Below, one piece after another: positions 25,497 to 35,820 of a DNA stretch of 64,000 nt. Made by a program: the position numbers and the translations under genes. Location: contig NZ_JALMEW010000005.1 in assembly GCF_023094245.1 (NCBI RefSeq), positions 248,001 through 312,000 of the forward strand. The letters run 5' to 3'. This DNA is from Halomonas getboli (lineage in GTDB: Bacteria > Pseudomonadota > Gammaproteobacteria > Pseudomonadales > Halomonadaceae). The notes beneath the pieces were generated by a model. It saw only the letters and a list, made by a program, of their open reading frames with translations. It was not told the origin of the DNA and did not search any database. The number at the start of each line of letters is the position of its first letter. The stretch's first letter is position 1.

Positions 25497-28318
25497 CAGC
25501 GTTTCTCCTTGCCGCTGGAGGTGGTGGAGGGCGCATCGTCCTTCACCGGGCGATGCGGTGTGGTGACCTTGCCGAGGTTGGCCAGGATCATCAGCGTCGC
25601 GCCGACCACGGCCAGGTAGACGCCGAGGTCGAAGATCATCGCCGTGGCCAGCTCGAAGTCGCCGATCAGCGGCAGATGGAAGTGGCCGAAGGACGAGGTC
25701 AGGAAGGGATGGCCGAACAGCCAGCTGCCGAGACCGGTCAGGGTCGCCAGCCCCACCCCGGTGATGGCCACCGGCTGGTAGGGGAAATCGAGGCGCGCCT
25801 GGGCCCACTCCACGCCGCGGGCGATCAGCAGCAGGATCAGCGCCACGGCGGTGATCAGCCCGGCGATGAAGCCGCCGCCCGGCAGGTTGTGGCCGCGCAG
25901 GAAGATGAAGGCGGACACCAGCAGCGCCAGCGGCAGCAGCGCCTGGGAGATGGTGGTCAGGATCATCGGATAGCGATCTGGGCACCACAGCCGGCCCTCG
26001 GTGTCGCTGTGCGGCATGAACAGGCGCAGGCGGTTGAGCAGCTTGAAGATCGCCAGGCCGGCGATGGCCAGCACGGTGATCTCGCCCAGGGTATCGAAGC
26101 CGCGGAAGTCGACCAGGATGACGTTGACCACGTTGTGGCCGCCGCCGCCGGAGACGCTGTTGTCGAGGAAGAAGTCCGAGATGCTGGCGTTGTCGCGGGT
26201 CAGCACCGCGTAGTTGAGGCTGGCGATGGCCATGCCCAGGGCGCCGGCCAGGGCCGCGTCGCGCAGGCTGCGCGGCAGCGAGGATTCCCGCGGCGTCTTC
26301 TGGGGCAGGAAGAACAGTGCCAGCATCAGCAGGATGATGGTCACCACCTCCACCGAGAGCTGGGTCAGGGCCAGGTCGGGAGCGGAGAAGCGGGCGAAGG
26401 TCAGCGACACCAGCAGGCCCACCATCGACAGCATCAGCAGCGAGATCAGGCGATAGCGGTGGGTGACCACGGTGGCCAGGCCGCTGAAGATCAGCAGCGC
26501 CGCGCCGGTCAGCAGCACGCCGTCCACCGGCTGCTGGGGCACATCGCCGGCCAGGCTCGGCATCCGCCCGAGACCGAGGGCGACGAACGCCAGCGAGGCC
26601 AGCAGCAGCAGCCCCACATAGCGCTGCAGCGAGGCGTTGTCGAGGCGCCCGAGCAGGCGCTCGGCGCGCAGCGCCAGGCGCTGCATGCTGGCCTCGAAGA
26701 TCAGGCGTGCATCTACCGGTTTGAAGCCGCGCAGGAAGCGGCGCAGGTGGGCGTGCAGCGCGTATAGCGTTACCCCGGCGACCAGCGCCACGGCGCTCAT
26801 CGCCAGCGGCAGGTTGACGCCGTGCCAGATCGCCAGATGGAACTCCAGCGGGGCGAGCAGCACCGCGCGAGTGGCCAGATCGAGCAGGCCGCCGGCCAGG
26901 GCCGAGGGGAACAGGCCGACCAGCACGCACAGCGCCGCCAGCAGCGCCATCGGCGCGCTCATCAGCCGCGGCGGCTCATGGGGCGTCTTGGGCGGCGCCT
27001 GCTTCGGCGCCTTGAAGAACACCGCATGCACCAGGCGCAGCGAATAGGCCACCGAGAGCACGCCACCGGCGGTCGCCAGCACCGGCATCAGCCAGCTCAG
27101 GCCGCCGAGGATCGGCGTGTGCAGGGTCTCGGCGAACAGCATTTCCTTGGACAGGAAGCCGTTGAACAGCGGCACCCCGGCCATGGCCGCCCCGGCGATG
27201 GTGGTCAGCACGGCGGTCAACGGCATGGCGCGGCGCAGCCCGCCGAGGCGCGACAGCTCGCGGGTGCCGGCTTCGTGGTCGATGATGCCCGAGCCCATGA
27301 ACAGCGCCGCCTTGAAGGTGGCGTGGTTGATGATGTGGAACAGCGCCGCCAGCACTGCCATCGGGCTGCCGATGCCCAGCAGCACCGTGATCAGACCCAG
27401 GTGGCTGACCGTGGAGAACGCCAGGATGCCCTTGAGGTCGGTCTTCATCAGCGCGAACCAGGCGCCGTAGACCATGGTGGTCATGCCGATCAGCGAGACC
27501 GTCAGGGTCCACAGCTCGCTGCCGGCCAGCGCCGGGTGCAGGCGCGCCATCAGGAAGATGCCGGCCTTGACCATGGTTGCCGAGTGCAGATAGGCCGAGA
27601 CCGGCGTCGGCGCAGCCATGGCGTGGGGCAGCCAGAACTGGAACGGAAACTGGGCCGATTTGGCGAAGGCACCGAGCAGTACCAGGGCCAGGGTCAGCGG
27701 ATAGCGCGGGTCGGCGAGGATGGTCTCGCCGCTGGCCAGCACGGTGTCCATGTCGTAGCTGCCGACGATGTCGCCGATCAGCAGGAAGCCGGCCAGCAGC
27801 GCCAGGCCGCCGGCGCCGGTCACCGCCAGCGCCATGCGCGCGCCCTTGCGGGCATCGCTGCGGTGTGACCAGAAGCCGATCAGCAGAAAGGACGAGAGAC
27901 TGGTGAGCTCCCAGAACAGCCACAGCAGCAGCAGGTTGTCGGCCATCACGATGCCGACCATGGAAGCCATGAACAGGATCAGGTAGGCGTAGAAGCGACC
28001 GTAGGGTTCTTCCGGCGCCAGATAATAGTGGGCGTAGAGCACGATCAGCAGGCCGATGCCCAGGATCAGCAGGTTGAACAGCACCGAGAGGCCATCCAGC
28101 CGGAAGGCCAGCTCCAGGCCCAGGCTCGGTATCCAGTCGACGGCGAAGCGCAGCGTCTCGCCATCGAGCAGGGCGGGGATTTCCGCCAGCATCAGCAGTA
28201 GCGCCAGGGCGGGCAGGGCGGCGGTGGCCAGGGAGCATTCGCGGCGCCTCAGCCCGGCGCCGAACGCCGGCACCAGCACGCCGAGAAGGGGTAGCAGTGC
28301 TATCCACAGCAAGGTCAT
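25496..28318 (-). CDS. mrpA: Na+/H+ antiporter subunit A, fused to subunit B (group-2 MrpAB)
   Basis: 940 residues. The first 500 or so are the NuoL-like proton channel ([60 protein letters not shown]). A middle region follows, and the last 150 residues are the MrpB domain ([29 protein letters not shown]). This fusion defines group-2 systems as in Pseudomonas, Vibrio and rhizobial Pha. First gene of the six-gene operon. The ATG at 28318 follows AGGA by 10 bases; a GTG 18 bases upstream is an alternative. Confidence 0.96.
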   Translation of the reverse strand: MTLLWIALLPLLGVLVPAFGAGLRRRECSLATAALPALALLLMLAEIPALLDGETLRFAVDWIPSLGLELAFRLDGLSVLFNLLILGIGLLIVLYAHYYLAPEEPYGRFYAYLILFMASMVGIVMADNLLLLWLFWELTSLSSFLLIGFWSHRSDARKGARMALAVTGAGGLALLAGFLLIGDIVGSYDMDTVLASGETILADPRYPLTLALVLLGAFAKSAQFPFQFWLPHAMAAPTPVSAYLHSATMVKAGIFLMARLHPALAGSELWTLTVSLIGMTTMVYGAWFALMKTDLKGILAFSTVSHLGLITVLLGIGSPMAVLAALFHIINHATFKAALFMGSGIIDHEAGTRELSRLGGLRRAMPLTAVLTTIAGAAMAGVPLFNGFLSKEMLFAETLHTPILGGLSWLMPVLATAGGVLSVAYSLRLVHAVFFKAPKQAPPKTPHEPPRLMSAPMALLAALCVLVGLFPSALAGGLLDLATRAVLLAPLEFHLAIWHGVNLPLAMSAVALVAGVTLYALHAHLRRFLRGFKPVDARLIFEASMQRLALRAERLLGRLDNASLQRYVGLLLLASLAFVALGLGRMPSLAGDVPQQPVDGVLLTGAALLIFSGLATVVTHRYRLISLLMLSMVGLLVSLTFARFSAPDLALTQLSVEVVTIILLMLALFFLPQKTPRESSLPRSLRDAALAGALGMAIASLNYAVLTRDNASISDFFLDNSVSGGGGHNVVNVILVDFRGFDTLGEITVLAIAGLAIFKLLNRLRLFMPHSDTEGRLWCPDRYPMILTTISQALLPLALLVSAFIFLRGHNLPGGGFIAGLITAVALILLLIARGVEWAQARLDFPYQPVAITGVGLATLTGLGSWLFGHPFLTSSFGHFHLPLIGDFELATAMIFDLGVYLAVVGATLMILANLGKVTTPHRPVKDDAPSTTSSGKEKR

Positions 28319-28529
28319 CGATCGGTCATCCTGCACGGTTGCATTGAGTCGGGGGCGTCATCATGCCGAGGGCGCGGCCGCACGCAAGAGGCAGGGCGTC
28401 GCATCCGTCCCTGGGCGAGTCGGGCCCGATGTCGTCAGTCCTGACCCTACTCTACCGTAATGGACGCTGGCCTGCGTCCTCCTGCCGGCGCATCGAGAGT
28501 CTTCTTGCGTCTCGGGCAGAACGTCATAT

Positions 28530-28551
28530 CATGTACACAAGTTGTACCATT
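28530..28551 (+). promoter_or_regulatory. Tandem 11-bp repeats, candidate CarH/LitR-type operator
   Basis: Two adjacent 11-mers, CATGTACACAA (28530-28540) and GTTGTACCATT (28541-28551), fit nnTnTACAnnn with zero and one mismatch. Adjacent direct repeats of this form are the reported operator design of the B12-dependent MerR photoreceptor CarH. They lie about 30-50 bases before the DUF2256-cryptochrome start. No such regulator is encoded in the window. Confidence 0.55.
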
Positions 28552-28582
28552 TATTTTGTATGTCCATGTTCATGGGTCCGCC

Positions 28583-28747
28583 ATGCGTCGCAAGACCGAT
28601 CTGCCCACCAGGATATGCCAGCGCTGCGAGCGTCCATTTCGCTGGCGCCGCAAGTGGGCGCGCTGCTGGGAAGAGGTTCGTTACTGCAGCGAACGCTGCC
28701 GACGCGAGGCGCGGCGTCTGACACGGGGCACGAGGAGGGCGCCATGA
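28583..28747 (+). CDS. DUF2256 small zinc-ribbon-like protein
   Basis: 54 residues, strongly basic. Cysteines at 12, 15, 35 and 39 (CQRC...YCSERC) with the CERPFRWRRKW core place it in DUF2256, a family usually encoded next to photolyase/cryptochrome genes. Metal binding is likely, function unknown. Its stop overlaps the cryptochrome start by 4 bases (ATGA), so translation is coupled. No strong ribosome site is visible before its ATG. Confidence 0.88.
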   Translation: MRRKTDLPTRICQRCERPFRWRRKWARCWEEVRYCSERCRREARRLTRGTRRAP

Positions 28748-30096
28748 CTACCGATCTCGTCTGGCTGCGCCAGGACCTGCGGCTGGCCGACAATCCGCTG
28801 TTCGCAGGGCCCCTTGGCGAACAGTTGGCCTGCGTCTACGTGCTGGATGAACGCTGGATGAAGGCGCGGCGCATCGGCTCGGCCCGCCTCGGCTTCCTGT
28901 GGCAGAGCCTGATCGAGCTGCGTGGACGCCTGCTGGCCCGGGGCAGCGATCTGCTGGTGCGCCTCGGCGACCCGGTCGACGAGGTGGCCGAGCTGGCCGC
29001 CGAGCTCGACGTTCGGCGGGTGCGGGTGCGGCGCGATCCCGGCTGGGAAGAGACCCGCGCCGTCGAGAGGCTTGCGCCGTGCCTCGCCGAGGGATGTGAG
29101 CTCGACTGCCTCGAGGGCGGGATGCTGTTCACCGAAGCGAGCCTGCCGCTGGCCGTCGAATCGCTGCCGCCCGGTTTCTCGGGCTTCCGGCGCCGGGTCG
29201 AGCAGGCGGCTTGCCGGCGGGCCGCCGCGACGCCGGTGACGCTGCCGCCCTGGCCACGCGGTGCCTCGCGCGGCTTGCCGCCGCTGAGTCGCGTCGACCC
29301 GCGGGCGGCGAGGTGGCAGACCTCGTCGCTCGGTGGCTTTCGCTTCGCCGGCGGCGAGAGTGCCGGCCTCGCCCGGCTGGACGATTACCTGTGGGGCAGC
29401 GGCGCGGTAGCGGACTACGCCGAGACCCGCAACGGGCTGATCGGCGCCGATTTCTCCAGCCGGCTGTCGCCCTGGCTGGCGCTGGGCTGCCTGTCGGCCG
29501 CCCAGGTCAACGACGCCCTGGACGCCTGGGAGGCGGAGCGCGGCGCCAATGCCTCGAGCCGCTGGCTGCGCTTCGAGCTGCTGTGGCGGGAGTACTTCCA
29601 CTGGGCGGCCCGCCAGGACGGCCGACGGCTCTATGGTGGCGCCATGGCGCCCGACGGGGGAGAGGACTTCGCCGCCTGGTGTCGCGGTGAGACCGGACTG
29701 CCGTTCGTCGACGCCGGGATGCGCGAGCTTGCCGAGACCGGCTGGCTGTCCAACCGTGCCCGCCAGAACGTGGCCAGCTATCTCGTTCACGAGCTGGGCG
29801 TCGACTGGCGCCTGGGAGCGGCCTGGTTCGAGCGCTGCCTGATCGATCATGATGTTGCCAGCAATTGGGGTAACTGGGGCTACATCGCCGGTCGCGGTCG
29901 CCATGCCAGGGCGCATCGCTTCGACGTGCTGGATCAGGCCGAGCGCTACGACCCCGAAGGCGACTACGTGGCCCGCTGGTGCCCCGAGATCGGTGAGCTG
30001 CCGGGCGGGGGGCCGAGGCATCGCCCCTGGCGACATGACCCCGACGCCTTCGCGGTGCCGCTCTGCATGACGGAATCGGAGGGTGATGCCCCATGA
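28744..30096 (+). CDS. cryD: Cryptochrome DASH
   Basis: 450 residues. N-terminal antenna Rossmann domain (TDLVWLRQDLRLADNPLF), then a C-terminal FAD-binding domain with FELLWREYFHWAARQ, GETGLPFVDAGMRELAETGWLSNRARQNVASYL and DVASNWGNW. The REYFHW and NRARQNVAS blocks fit the DASH subfamily, which repairs UV dimers mainly in single-stranded or looped DNA and may signal blue light. Coupled with DUF2256 upstream and DUF3429 downstream. A class I CPD photolyase is less likely but not excluded. Confidence 0.88.
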   Translation: MTTDLVWLRQDLRLADNPLFAGPLGEQLACVYVLDERWMKARRIGSARLGFLWQSLIELRGRLLARGSDLLVRLGDPVDEVAELAAELDVRRVRVRRDPGWEETRAVERLAPCLAEGCELDCLEGGMLFTEASLPLAVESLPPGFSGFRRRVEQAACRRAAATPVTLPPWPRGASRGLPPLSRVDPRAARWQTSSLGGFRFAGGESAGLARLDDYLWGSGAVADYAETRNGLIGADFSSRLSPWLALGCLSAAQVNDALDAWEAERGANASSRWLRFELLWREYFHWAARQDGRRLYGGAMAPDGGEDFAAWCRGETGLPFVDAGMRELAETGWLSNRARQNVASYLVHELGVDWRLGAAWFERCLIDHDVASNWGNWGYIAGRGRHARAHRFDVLDQAERYDPEGDYVARWCPEIGELPGGGPRHRPWRHDPDAFAVPLCMTESEGDAP

Positions 30097-30542
30097 CGCC
30101 GTACGCCCTTGACCTCGACCGCCATGCCCATCGGCTGGGATTGGCCGGCCTGCTGCCGTTCCTTCTCGCCCTGACCGCGGCCTGGCTGGCGCCGTCGGCC
30201 TGGCGGTTCGTCGCCATCTACGCCTTTCTCGGCTACGGCGCAGTGATCCTGTCCTTTCTCGGCGGGGTGCACTGGGGGCTGGCGCTGGCCGGCGCCGATC
30301 CCGGGGGGCGCCGGCTGATCGTGGGCGTGCTGCCGAGCCTGGTCGCCTGGCCGGCACTGCTGCTCGGACCGGCGGCGGGAGCCGCGACGCTGCTGGCTGG
30401 CTTCGTCGCCCTGCGCCTCTACGAGGCCGGGCCCGGCGCCGAGGGGCTTCCCGCGAGCTACCAGCGCCTGCGCACCCGACTGACGCTGGCGGTGGCGGTC
30501 TGCCATGTGGGGCTGATCGCTCGCCTGCTGACACTGGCCTGA
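30093..30542 (+). CDS. DUF3429 integral membrane protein
   Basis: 149 residues with about five hydrophobic segments (for example LAGLLPFLLALTAAWLA, FVAIYAFLGYGAVILSFLGGVHWGLAL). The FLGGVHWG motif is typical of DUF3429. Function unknown. The start overlaps the cryptochrome stop by 4 bases, so it belongs to the light-response operon. Confidence 0.85.
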   Translation: MTPYALDLDRHAHRLGLAGLLPFLLALTAAWLAPSAWRFVAIYAFLGYGAVILSFLGGVHWGLALAGADPGGRRLIVGVLPSLVAWPALLLGPAAGAATLLAGFVALRLYEAGPGAEGLPASYQRLRTRLTLAVAVCHVGLIARLLTLA

Positions 30543-30594
30543 GCGGACGTTCTGCGCGATCATCGGGGGCCGTTTTCGCCAAGGAACGTCGTCG

Positions 30595-31863
30595 ATGCTG
30601 CCTCCGTTACTGCTCCTCGTGCTGCTGTGCGCCGGCCTGGCCGGCTGTCAGGGCCTCGCCACGCCGCGCGCCGAGGCTGCGCCTTCCTCATCGGCCCCGG
30701 CGGCGACCGACGTCGCGGCGGATCGCGACCCCGCCGCCGAGCAGGATTTCGCCGGCTGGCGGCGAGACTTCAAGCGTATGGCCCGCGACGAGGGGCTGAG
30801 CGAATCCGCCCTGACGCGCATCGATGCGCTGCGCTACCTGCCGCGGGTCATCGAGCTGGATCGGCGCCAGCCGGAATTCGTGCGCCCGATCTGGGAATAT
30901 CTCGACGCCGCCGTCTCGCCGACTCGGGTGAGCACCGGCCGCGACCGGCTCGACGCCCATCGCCAGGCGGCGCGTCTCGCCGAGGCGCGCTTCGGGGTGC
31001 CGGCCGAGGTGCTGATGGCAATCTGGGGCGTCGAGAGCAGCTACGGCGGCTACCAGGGCGAGGTCTCGACCCTCGATGCCCTGGCGACCCTGGCCTATGA
31101 CGGTCGCCGCCGTGACTTCGCCCGCGGCGAGCTGCTGGCGGCGTTGCACATCCTCGAGGCCGGTGACGTGCCCGCCGAGCGCATGGTCGGCTCCTGGGCC
31201 GGTGCCATGGGCCATCCGCAGTTCCTGCCGTCGAGCTATCTGGCCCACGCGGTGGACGGCGACGGCAACGGCCGCCGCGATATCTGGGGCAGCGTGCCCG
31301 ATGCCCTGAGCTCGATCGCCGCCTACCTCGCCGAGGCCGGCTGGCGGGCCGACGAGCCCTGGGGCACCGAGGTGCTGCTGCCGGCCGGCTTCGACTACTC
31401 GCTGACGGGCGATACCACGCGTCGCAGCGCCGACGACTGGGCCGTAGCGGGCGTGCGGCCGCGCGTCGGCGAGTCGCTGCCGGCACTGGGCGAGGCCGCG
31501 CTGATCGCCCCGGCCGGGGCGCGCGGGCCGGCCTTCCTGGTCGGCCACAATTTCCGCGTTATTCGCCGCTACAACAACGCCACCAGCTATGCGCTGGCGG
31601 TGGCCACGCTGGGCGATGCCATCGCCGGGCGCCCAGGGATCCAGGGCGACTGGCCCCGCGATGAACCGGCGCTCAAGCGCACCCAGGTGCTGGAACTGCA
31701 GCGCCGGCTCAATGCCCGCGGCCATGAAGTCGGCGAGGCCGACGGCATCCTCGGGCCTAACACCCGGCGCGGCCTGCGGGCCTTCCAGCGCGAGATCGGG
31801 GTGACGCCGGATGGCTTCGCCACCCTGGGGCTGCTGGAACGGCTGCGGGAGATGGGCTCATGA
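30595..31863 (+). CDS. MltB-like lytic murein transglycosylase, lipoprotein with peptidoglycan-binding domain
   Basis: 422 residues. The N-terminus MLPPLLLLVLLCAGLAGCQG has a lipobox LAGC, so C18 is the lipidated residue. The SLT_2 catalytic domain (about 50-340) contains the catalytic glutamate E147 in IWGVESSYGGYQG and the GAMGHPQFLPSSY loop. A peptidoglycan-binding domain occupies the last 70 residues (VLELQRRLNARGHEVGEADG). It cleaves glycan strands to 1,6-anhydromuramyl products, the input for the murU/amgK recycling genes at 39.5-41.2 kb. Its stop overlaps the next gene by 4 bases. Confidence 0.92.
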   Translation: MLPPLLLLVLLCAGLAGCQGLATPRAEAAPSSSAPAATDVAADRDPAAEQDFAGWRRDFKRMARDEGLSESALTRIDALRYLPRVIELDRRQPEFVRPIWEYLDAAVSPTRVSTGRDRLDAHRQAARLAEARFGVPAEVLMAIWGVESSYGGYQGEVSTLDALATLAYDGRRRDFARGELLAALHILEAGDVPAERMVGSWAGAMGHPQFLPSSYLAHAVDGDGNGRRDIWGSVPDALSSIAAYLAEAGWRADEPWGTEVLLPAGFDYSLTGDTTRRSADDWAVAGVRPRVGESLPALGEAALIAPAGARGPAFLVGHNFRVIRRYNNATSYALAVATLGDAIAGRPGIQGDWPRDEPALKRTQVLELQRRLNARGHEVGEADGILGPNTRRGLRAFQREIGVTPDGFATLGLLERLREMGS

Positions 31864-32468
31864 GGCGCACGGCGTGGTGTCTGGCGGCGGCGCTGTGGTC
31901 GGCACTGGCCCTGGCCGAGGCGCCGGACCGCACCGTGGGCTGGATCGAGTCGGTGACCCTGATGCCCTGGAACCTGCCCTTCGAGGCCAAGCTGGACAGC
32001 GGGGCGCTGACCTCGTCGCTGGACGCGCGGGACATCGAAACCTTCGACCGCGACGGCGAGTCCTGGGTGCGCTTCCGCGTGCAGCTCGACGACGGCAACA
32101 AGGGCGAGACCTTCGCCATGACCCTCGAGCGCCCCCGGGTTCGCGAGATGACGGTACGCGGTGCTGGCGGCACCGACGAGCGGCCGGTGGTGATGCTGAA
32201 CGTCTGCGTCGACGGCGTGCGCTATGAGGAGGAGTTCAGCCTGCGCGACCGCTCGGAGATGGATTACCCGATGCTGCTGGGGCGCAGCACCATCGGCCAC
32301 CTGGGGCGCCTTGACGTGGCCAGCACCCATCTGACCGAGCCCGGCTGCGGTGGCGATGCGCCTCTGGTGCCCCATCGGCCGGAGGAGGAGGCCTCCGGCG
32401 ATGACGACGGCGGCGAGGCATTGCCGCAGGCGGATGTCGAGTCGAAGGACGACGCGGCGTCAGAATAG
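31860..32468 (+). CDS. Retropepsin-like 'ATP-dependent zinc protease' family protein, exported
   Basis: 202 residues. A signal peptide (MRRTAWCLAAALWSALALAE) directs export. The catalytic-type motif is AKLDSGALTSSLDA with D46-S47-G48-A49, an aspartic-protease-like pattern; the database name zinc protease is historical and no zinc site is visible. A second family motif is YPMLLGRSTIG. Acidic C-terminal tail. It is coupled to the lytic transglycosylase gene (ATGA overlap), suggesting an envelope role. Its last 9 bases overlap the end of rsmE on the other strand. Confidence 0.85.
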   Translation: MRRTAWCLAAALWSALALAEAPDRTVGWIESVTLMPWNLPFEAKLDSGALTSSLDARDIETFDRDGESWVRFRVQLDDGNKGETFAMTLERPRVREMTVRGAGGTDERPVVMLNVCVDGVRYEEEFSLRDRSEMDYPMLLGRSTIGHLGRLDVASTHLTEPGCGGDAPLVPHRPEEEASGDDDGGEALPQADVESKDDAASE

Positions 32469-33173
32469 CCGCGCCAGCAGGGCGGTGACCGCGGTCTCCA
32501 CGCGCAGGATGCGCGGGCCCATGTGGATGCCGTGGCAGCCGGCTTCAACGAGCTTCTCCACCTCCCAGGGAATGAAGCCGCCCTCGGGGCCCACGATCAG
32601 CAGCGTGTCCTCGTCGACGCCGCGGGGGCAGGCGTCCGCCATGCCGGGATGGGCCAGCAGCCCGCGACGCCCGGCCAGCAGCCCCGGCAGCTCGTCCTCG
32701 ACGAAGGGGCGGAAGCCCTTGGCCAGGGTCACCCTCGGCAGGCGGGTATCGCGGGCCTGCTCCAGGCCCAGCTCCAGGTGGCGGCGGATCTTGTCCTCGG
32801 ACAGCTCCGGGGACTGCCAGTAGCTCTTCTCCACCCGCCTGGTGTTCAGCAGCGTCAGCGTCTTCACGCCCAGCGCGGTGACGTGCTCCAGGGTGCGCGC
32901 CAGCATTCGCGGCCGCGGCAGGGCCAGCACCAGATGCACCGGCAGCGGCGCCGGTGGGGCCTGGTCGAGGCCGGAGACGTCGAACACCGCCTCCGCGTCA
33001 CTCAGGGTCAAGAGCTCGCCGCGCCCCAGGGCGCCGCCCTCGATGCCCAGCGTCATGGCGTCGCCTTCGCGGGCCCGGTGGACCTCGCGCAGATGGGCGA
33101 GCCGACGCGGGTCGCGCACCCGGGCCAGGCGGTCGTTCTCGATGTCGTCGGGCGAGAGCAGGATCAGGTTCAT
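32460..33173 (-). CDS. rsmE: 16S rRNA (uracil1498-N3)-methyltransferase
   Basis: 237 residues. N-terminal PUA-like domain and C-terminal SPOUT knot with LIVGPEGGFIPWEVEKLVEAG and MGPRILRVETAVTALLARL, the RsmE signatures. It methylates U1498 in the 30S decoding region. Start ATG at 33173; an upstream in-frame ATG at 33251 would add residues with no family counterpart. Transcribed alone. Confidence 0.96.
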   Translation of the reverse strand: MNLILLSPDDIENDRLARVRDPRRLAHLREVHRAREGDAMTLGIEGGALGRGELLTLSDAEAVFDVSGLDQAPPAPLPVHLVLALPRPRMLARTLEHVTALGVKTLTLLNTRRVEKSYWQSPELSEDKIRRHLELGLEQARDTRLPRVTLAKGFRPFVEDELPGLLAGRRGLLAHPGMADACPRGVDEDTLLIVGPEGGFIPWEVEKLVEAGCHGIHMGPRILRVETAVTALLARLF

Positions 33174-33274
33174 GGGGCCTCGTGGTGCCGGTATGCCTTG
33201 CATGAAGGGGTGGGCGGTGCACAATACCTGCATAAGGAGGCATTCGCCCACCCGATTCGAACAAGGAGAGCGCC

Positions 33275-33724
33275 GTGCGCGTGATTCGCAAGTATGCCAA
33301 CCGCCGGCTCTATGATACCGAACAGAGCCGCTACGTGACCCTCGAGGACCTGCGCAAGCTGATCCTCGACGAGGTTCCCTTTCGGGTCGAGGATGCCAAG
33401 AGCGGTGAGGACCTGACCCGCACCATCCTGCTGACCATCATCATCGAGCAGGAGCAGGCCGATGGCGACGCCCAGGTGTTCTCCAACGACCTGCTGGCCC
33501 AGTTCATCCGCGTCTACAACATGGCCCAGCCGCTGCCGCTGGCGCGCTACCTGGAGCAGGGCACGCAGCTGATGATGGAGCAGCAGAAGCACCTGCAGGA
33601 CCAGTGGCAGCAGGCCATGCGCCACACGCCGATGGAGCTGATGCGGGAGCTGGCCGAGGAGAACATGCGCTTCTGGCAGCAGAATCTCGGCGGCAAGGGC
33701 CGCAAGGACGACGACGAATCCTGA
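33275..33724 (+). CDS. phaR: Polyhydroxyalkanoate synthesis repressor PhaR
   Basis: 149 residues. The N-terminal DNA-binding domain (VIRKYANRRLYDTEQSRYVTLEDLRKLI) and the following PHB-accumulation domain (TRTILLTIIIEQEQ) are diagnostic. PhaR senses polymer and represses phasin and PHA genes. GTG start 7 bases after AAGGAG. No other pha gene is in the window, so it is physically separate from its targets. Confidence 0.95.
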   Translation: MRVIRKYANRRLYDTEQSRYVTLEDLRKLILDEVPFRVEDAKSGEDLTRTILLTIIIEQEQADGDAQVFSNDLLAQFIRVYNMAQPLPLARYLEQGTQLMMEQQKHLQDQWQQAMRHTPMELMRELAEENMRFWQQNLGGKGRKDDDES

Positions 33725-33938
33725 TGGCGTACCGATGCTCTCGGGGCTGATCCGGCGACAGGTCGCCGAGGGGCGCTGTGCCCCCTTCCCTGGGTGTACT
33801 TTTGCCCTGCGGCGCTCTCGCATCCTGCTTCGCTTGCAGGACCGGTGCTGGCCATCCATGGCCAGCCCGTTCGGCGAGACTCGCCCCACCCATGGCAAAA
33901 ACCCCCTCTCTGACCTGTCCCCGGCGCCCCGCGTGGAG
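33725..33938. repeat. Structured intergenic element with several hairpins
   Basis: No gene is supported here. The stretch contains closely packed perfect hairpins: GGCGAC-AG-GTCGCC (33754-33767), CCTGC-N7-GCAGG (33824-33840) and GCTGGCCAT-CC-ATGGCCAGC (33847-33866). An open frame spans it but has no homology that I recognise. The arrangement resembles the dispersed intergenic elements I associate with Halomonas and related genomes, but copy number cannot be judged from one window. Confidence 0.5.
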
Positions 33939-33939
33939 T

Positions 33940-33961
33940 TTCGATAGGCCGGCCTATCGAA
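33940..33961. promoter_or_regulatory. Perfect 22-bp palindrome upstream of purD
   Basis: TTCGATAGGCC followed directly by its reverse complement, with no loop. It lies 89 bases before purD and about 30 bases before a possible -10 box CATAAT (33993-33998). It does not resemble a PurR operator. Either a regulator binding site or the end of the structured element upstream. Confidence 0.5.
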
Positions 33962-34049
33962 GCTGAAGGCGGCGTCGGCGCCCGCTTTCTGACATAATGC
34001 GGCGACGTTTTTCCCGTGTTATCCCCCTGTAAGTGAGGTAGAGCAGCGG

Positions 34050-35345
<1,296 letters not shown>

Positions 35346-35385
35346 CCAGGCGCACGGCGATTCATCTTCACCACCAGGAGGCGGC

Positions 35386-35820
35386 ATGGAACGCGTGAAA
35401 CTGGAGTTCCCCGAAGCGGACATCCTGCACCGGCACCCGCTGTCGGTGCGCATCACCGACATGAACTACGGTCGGCACCTCGGTCATGACGCCGTGGTGT
35501 CGCTGATGCATGAAGCCCGCGTTCATGCCCTGGCGTCGGTGTCGCTCGCCGAGGGCGACATGGGCGGCTATCCGTGCGTGGCGGCCGACCTCGCCGTGCA
35601 GTATCAGGCCGAGTCGCGCTGGCCAGAGGCGCTGATGGTCGACGTGGCCATCCCGGCGCCGGGGCGCCGCGCGATCGCCGTCTATCATCGTCTCCGCCGC
35701 GTCGCGGACGACCGGCCCGTGGCTACGGGCCGGGTCAACCTGATGCTGGTGGACCCGGCCAGCGGCCGGCCGGTGGCGGTGCCCGATCTCGTGCGCGAGC
35801 GCCTGGCGGGGGCGAGCTGA
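35386..35820 (+). CDS. Acyl-CoA thioesterase-like protein (4HBT hot-dog fold)
   Basis: 144 residues. The segment [24 protein letters not shown] matches the active-site region of 4-hydroxybenzoyl-CoA-type thioesterases (DMNxxGHLxN pattern with an acidic catalytic residue in the helix). Substrate unknown, probably short or aromatic acyl-CoA. RBS AGGAGG. Its stop overlaps the phosphoribulokinase start by one base (TGATG). Confidence 0.82.
   Translation: MERVKLEFPEADILHRHPLSVRITDMNYGRHLGHDAVVSLMHEARVHALASVSLAEGDMGGYPCVAADLAVQYQAESRWPEALMVDVAIPAPGRRAIAVYHRLRRVADDRPVATGRVNLMLVDPASGRPVAVPDLVRERLAGAS

Noticed and set aside
22440..28318. Respiratory complex I (nuo) genes
   Set aside because: NuoL/M/K-like sequences are present, but the set and order A(B)-C-D-E-F-G, including MrpE, F and G, define an Mrp antiporter.
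28744..30096. Class I CPD photolyase
   Set aside because: Motifs and the DUF2256 partner fit cryptochrome-DASH better, though the distinction rests on recognition without an alignment.
33735..33947. Small protein gene between phaR and purD
   Set aside because: No ribosome site, no family resemblance, and the DNA is dominated by hairpins.
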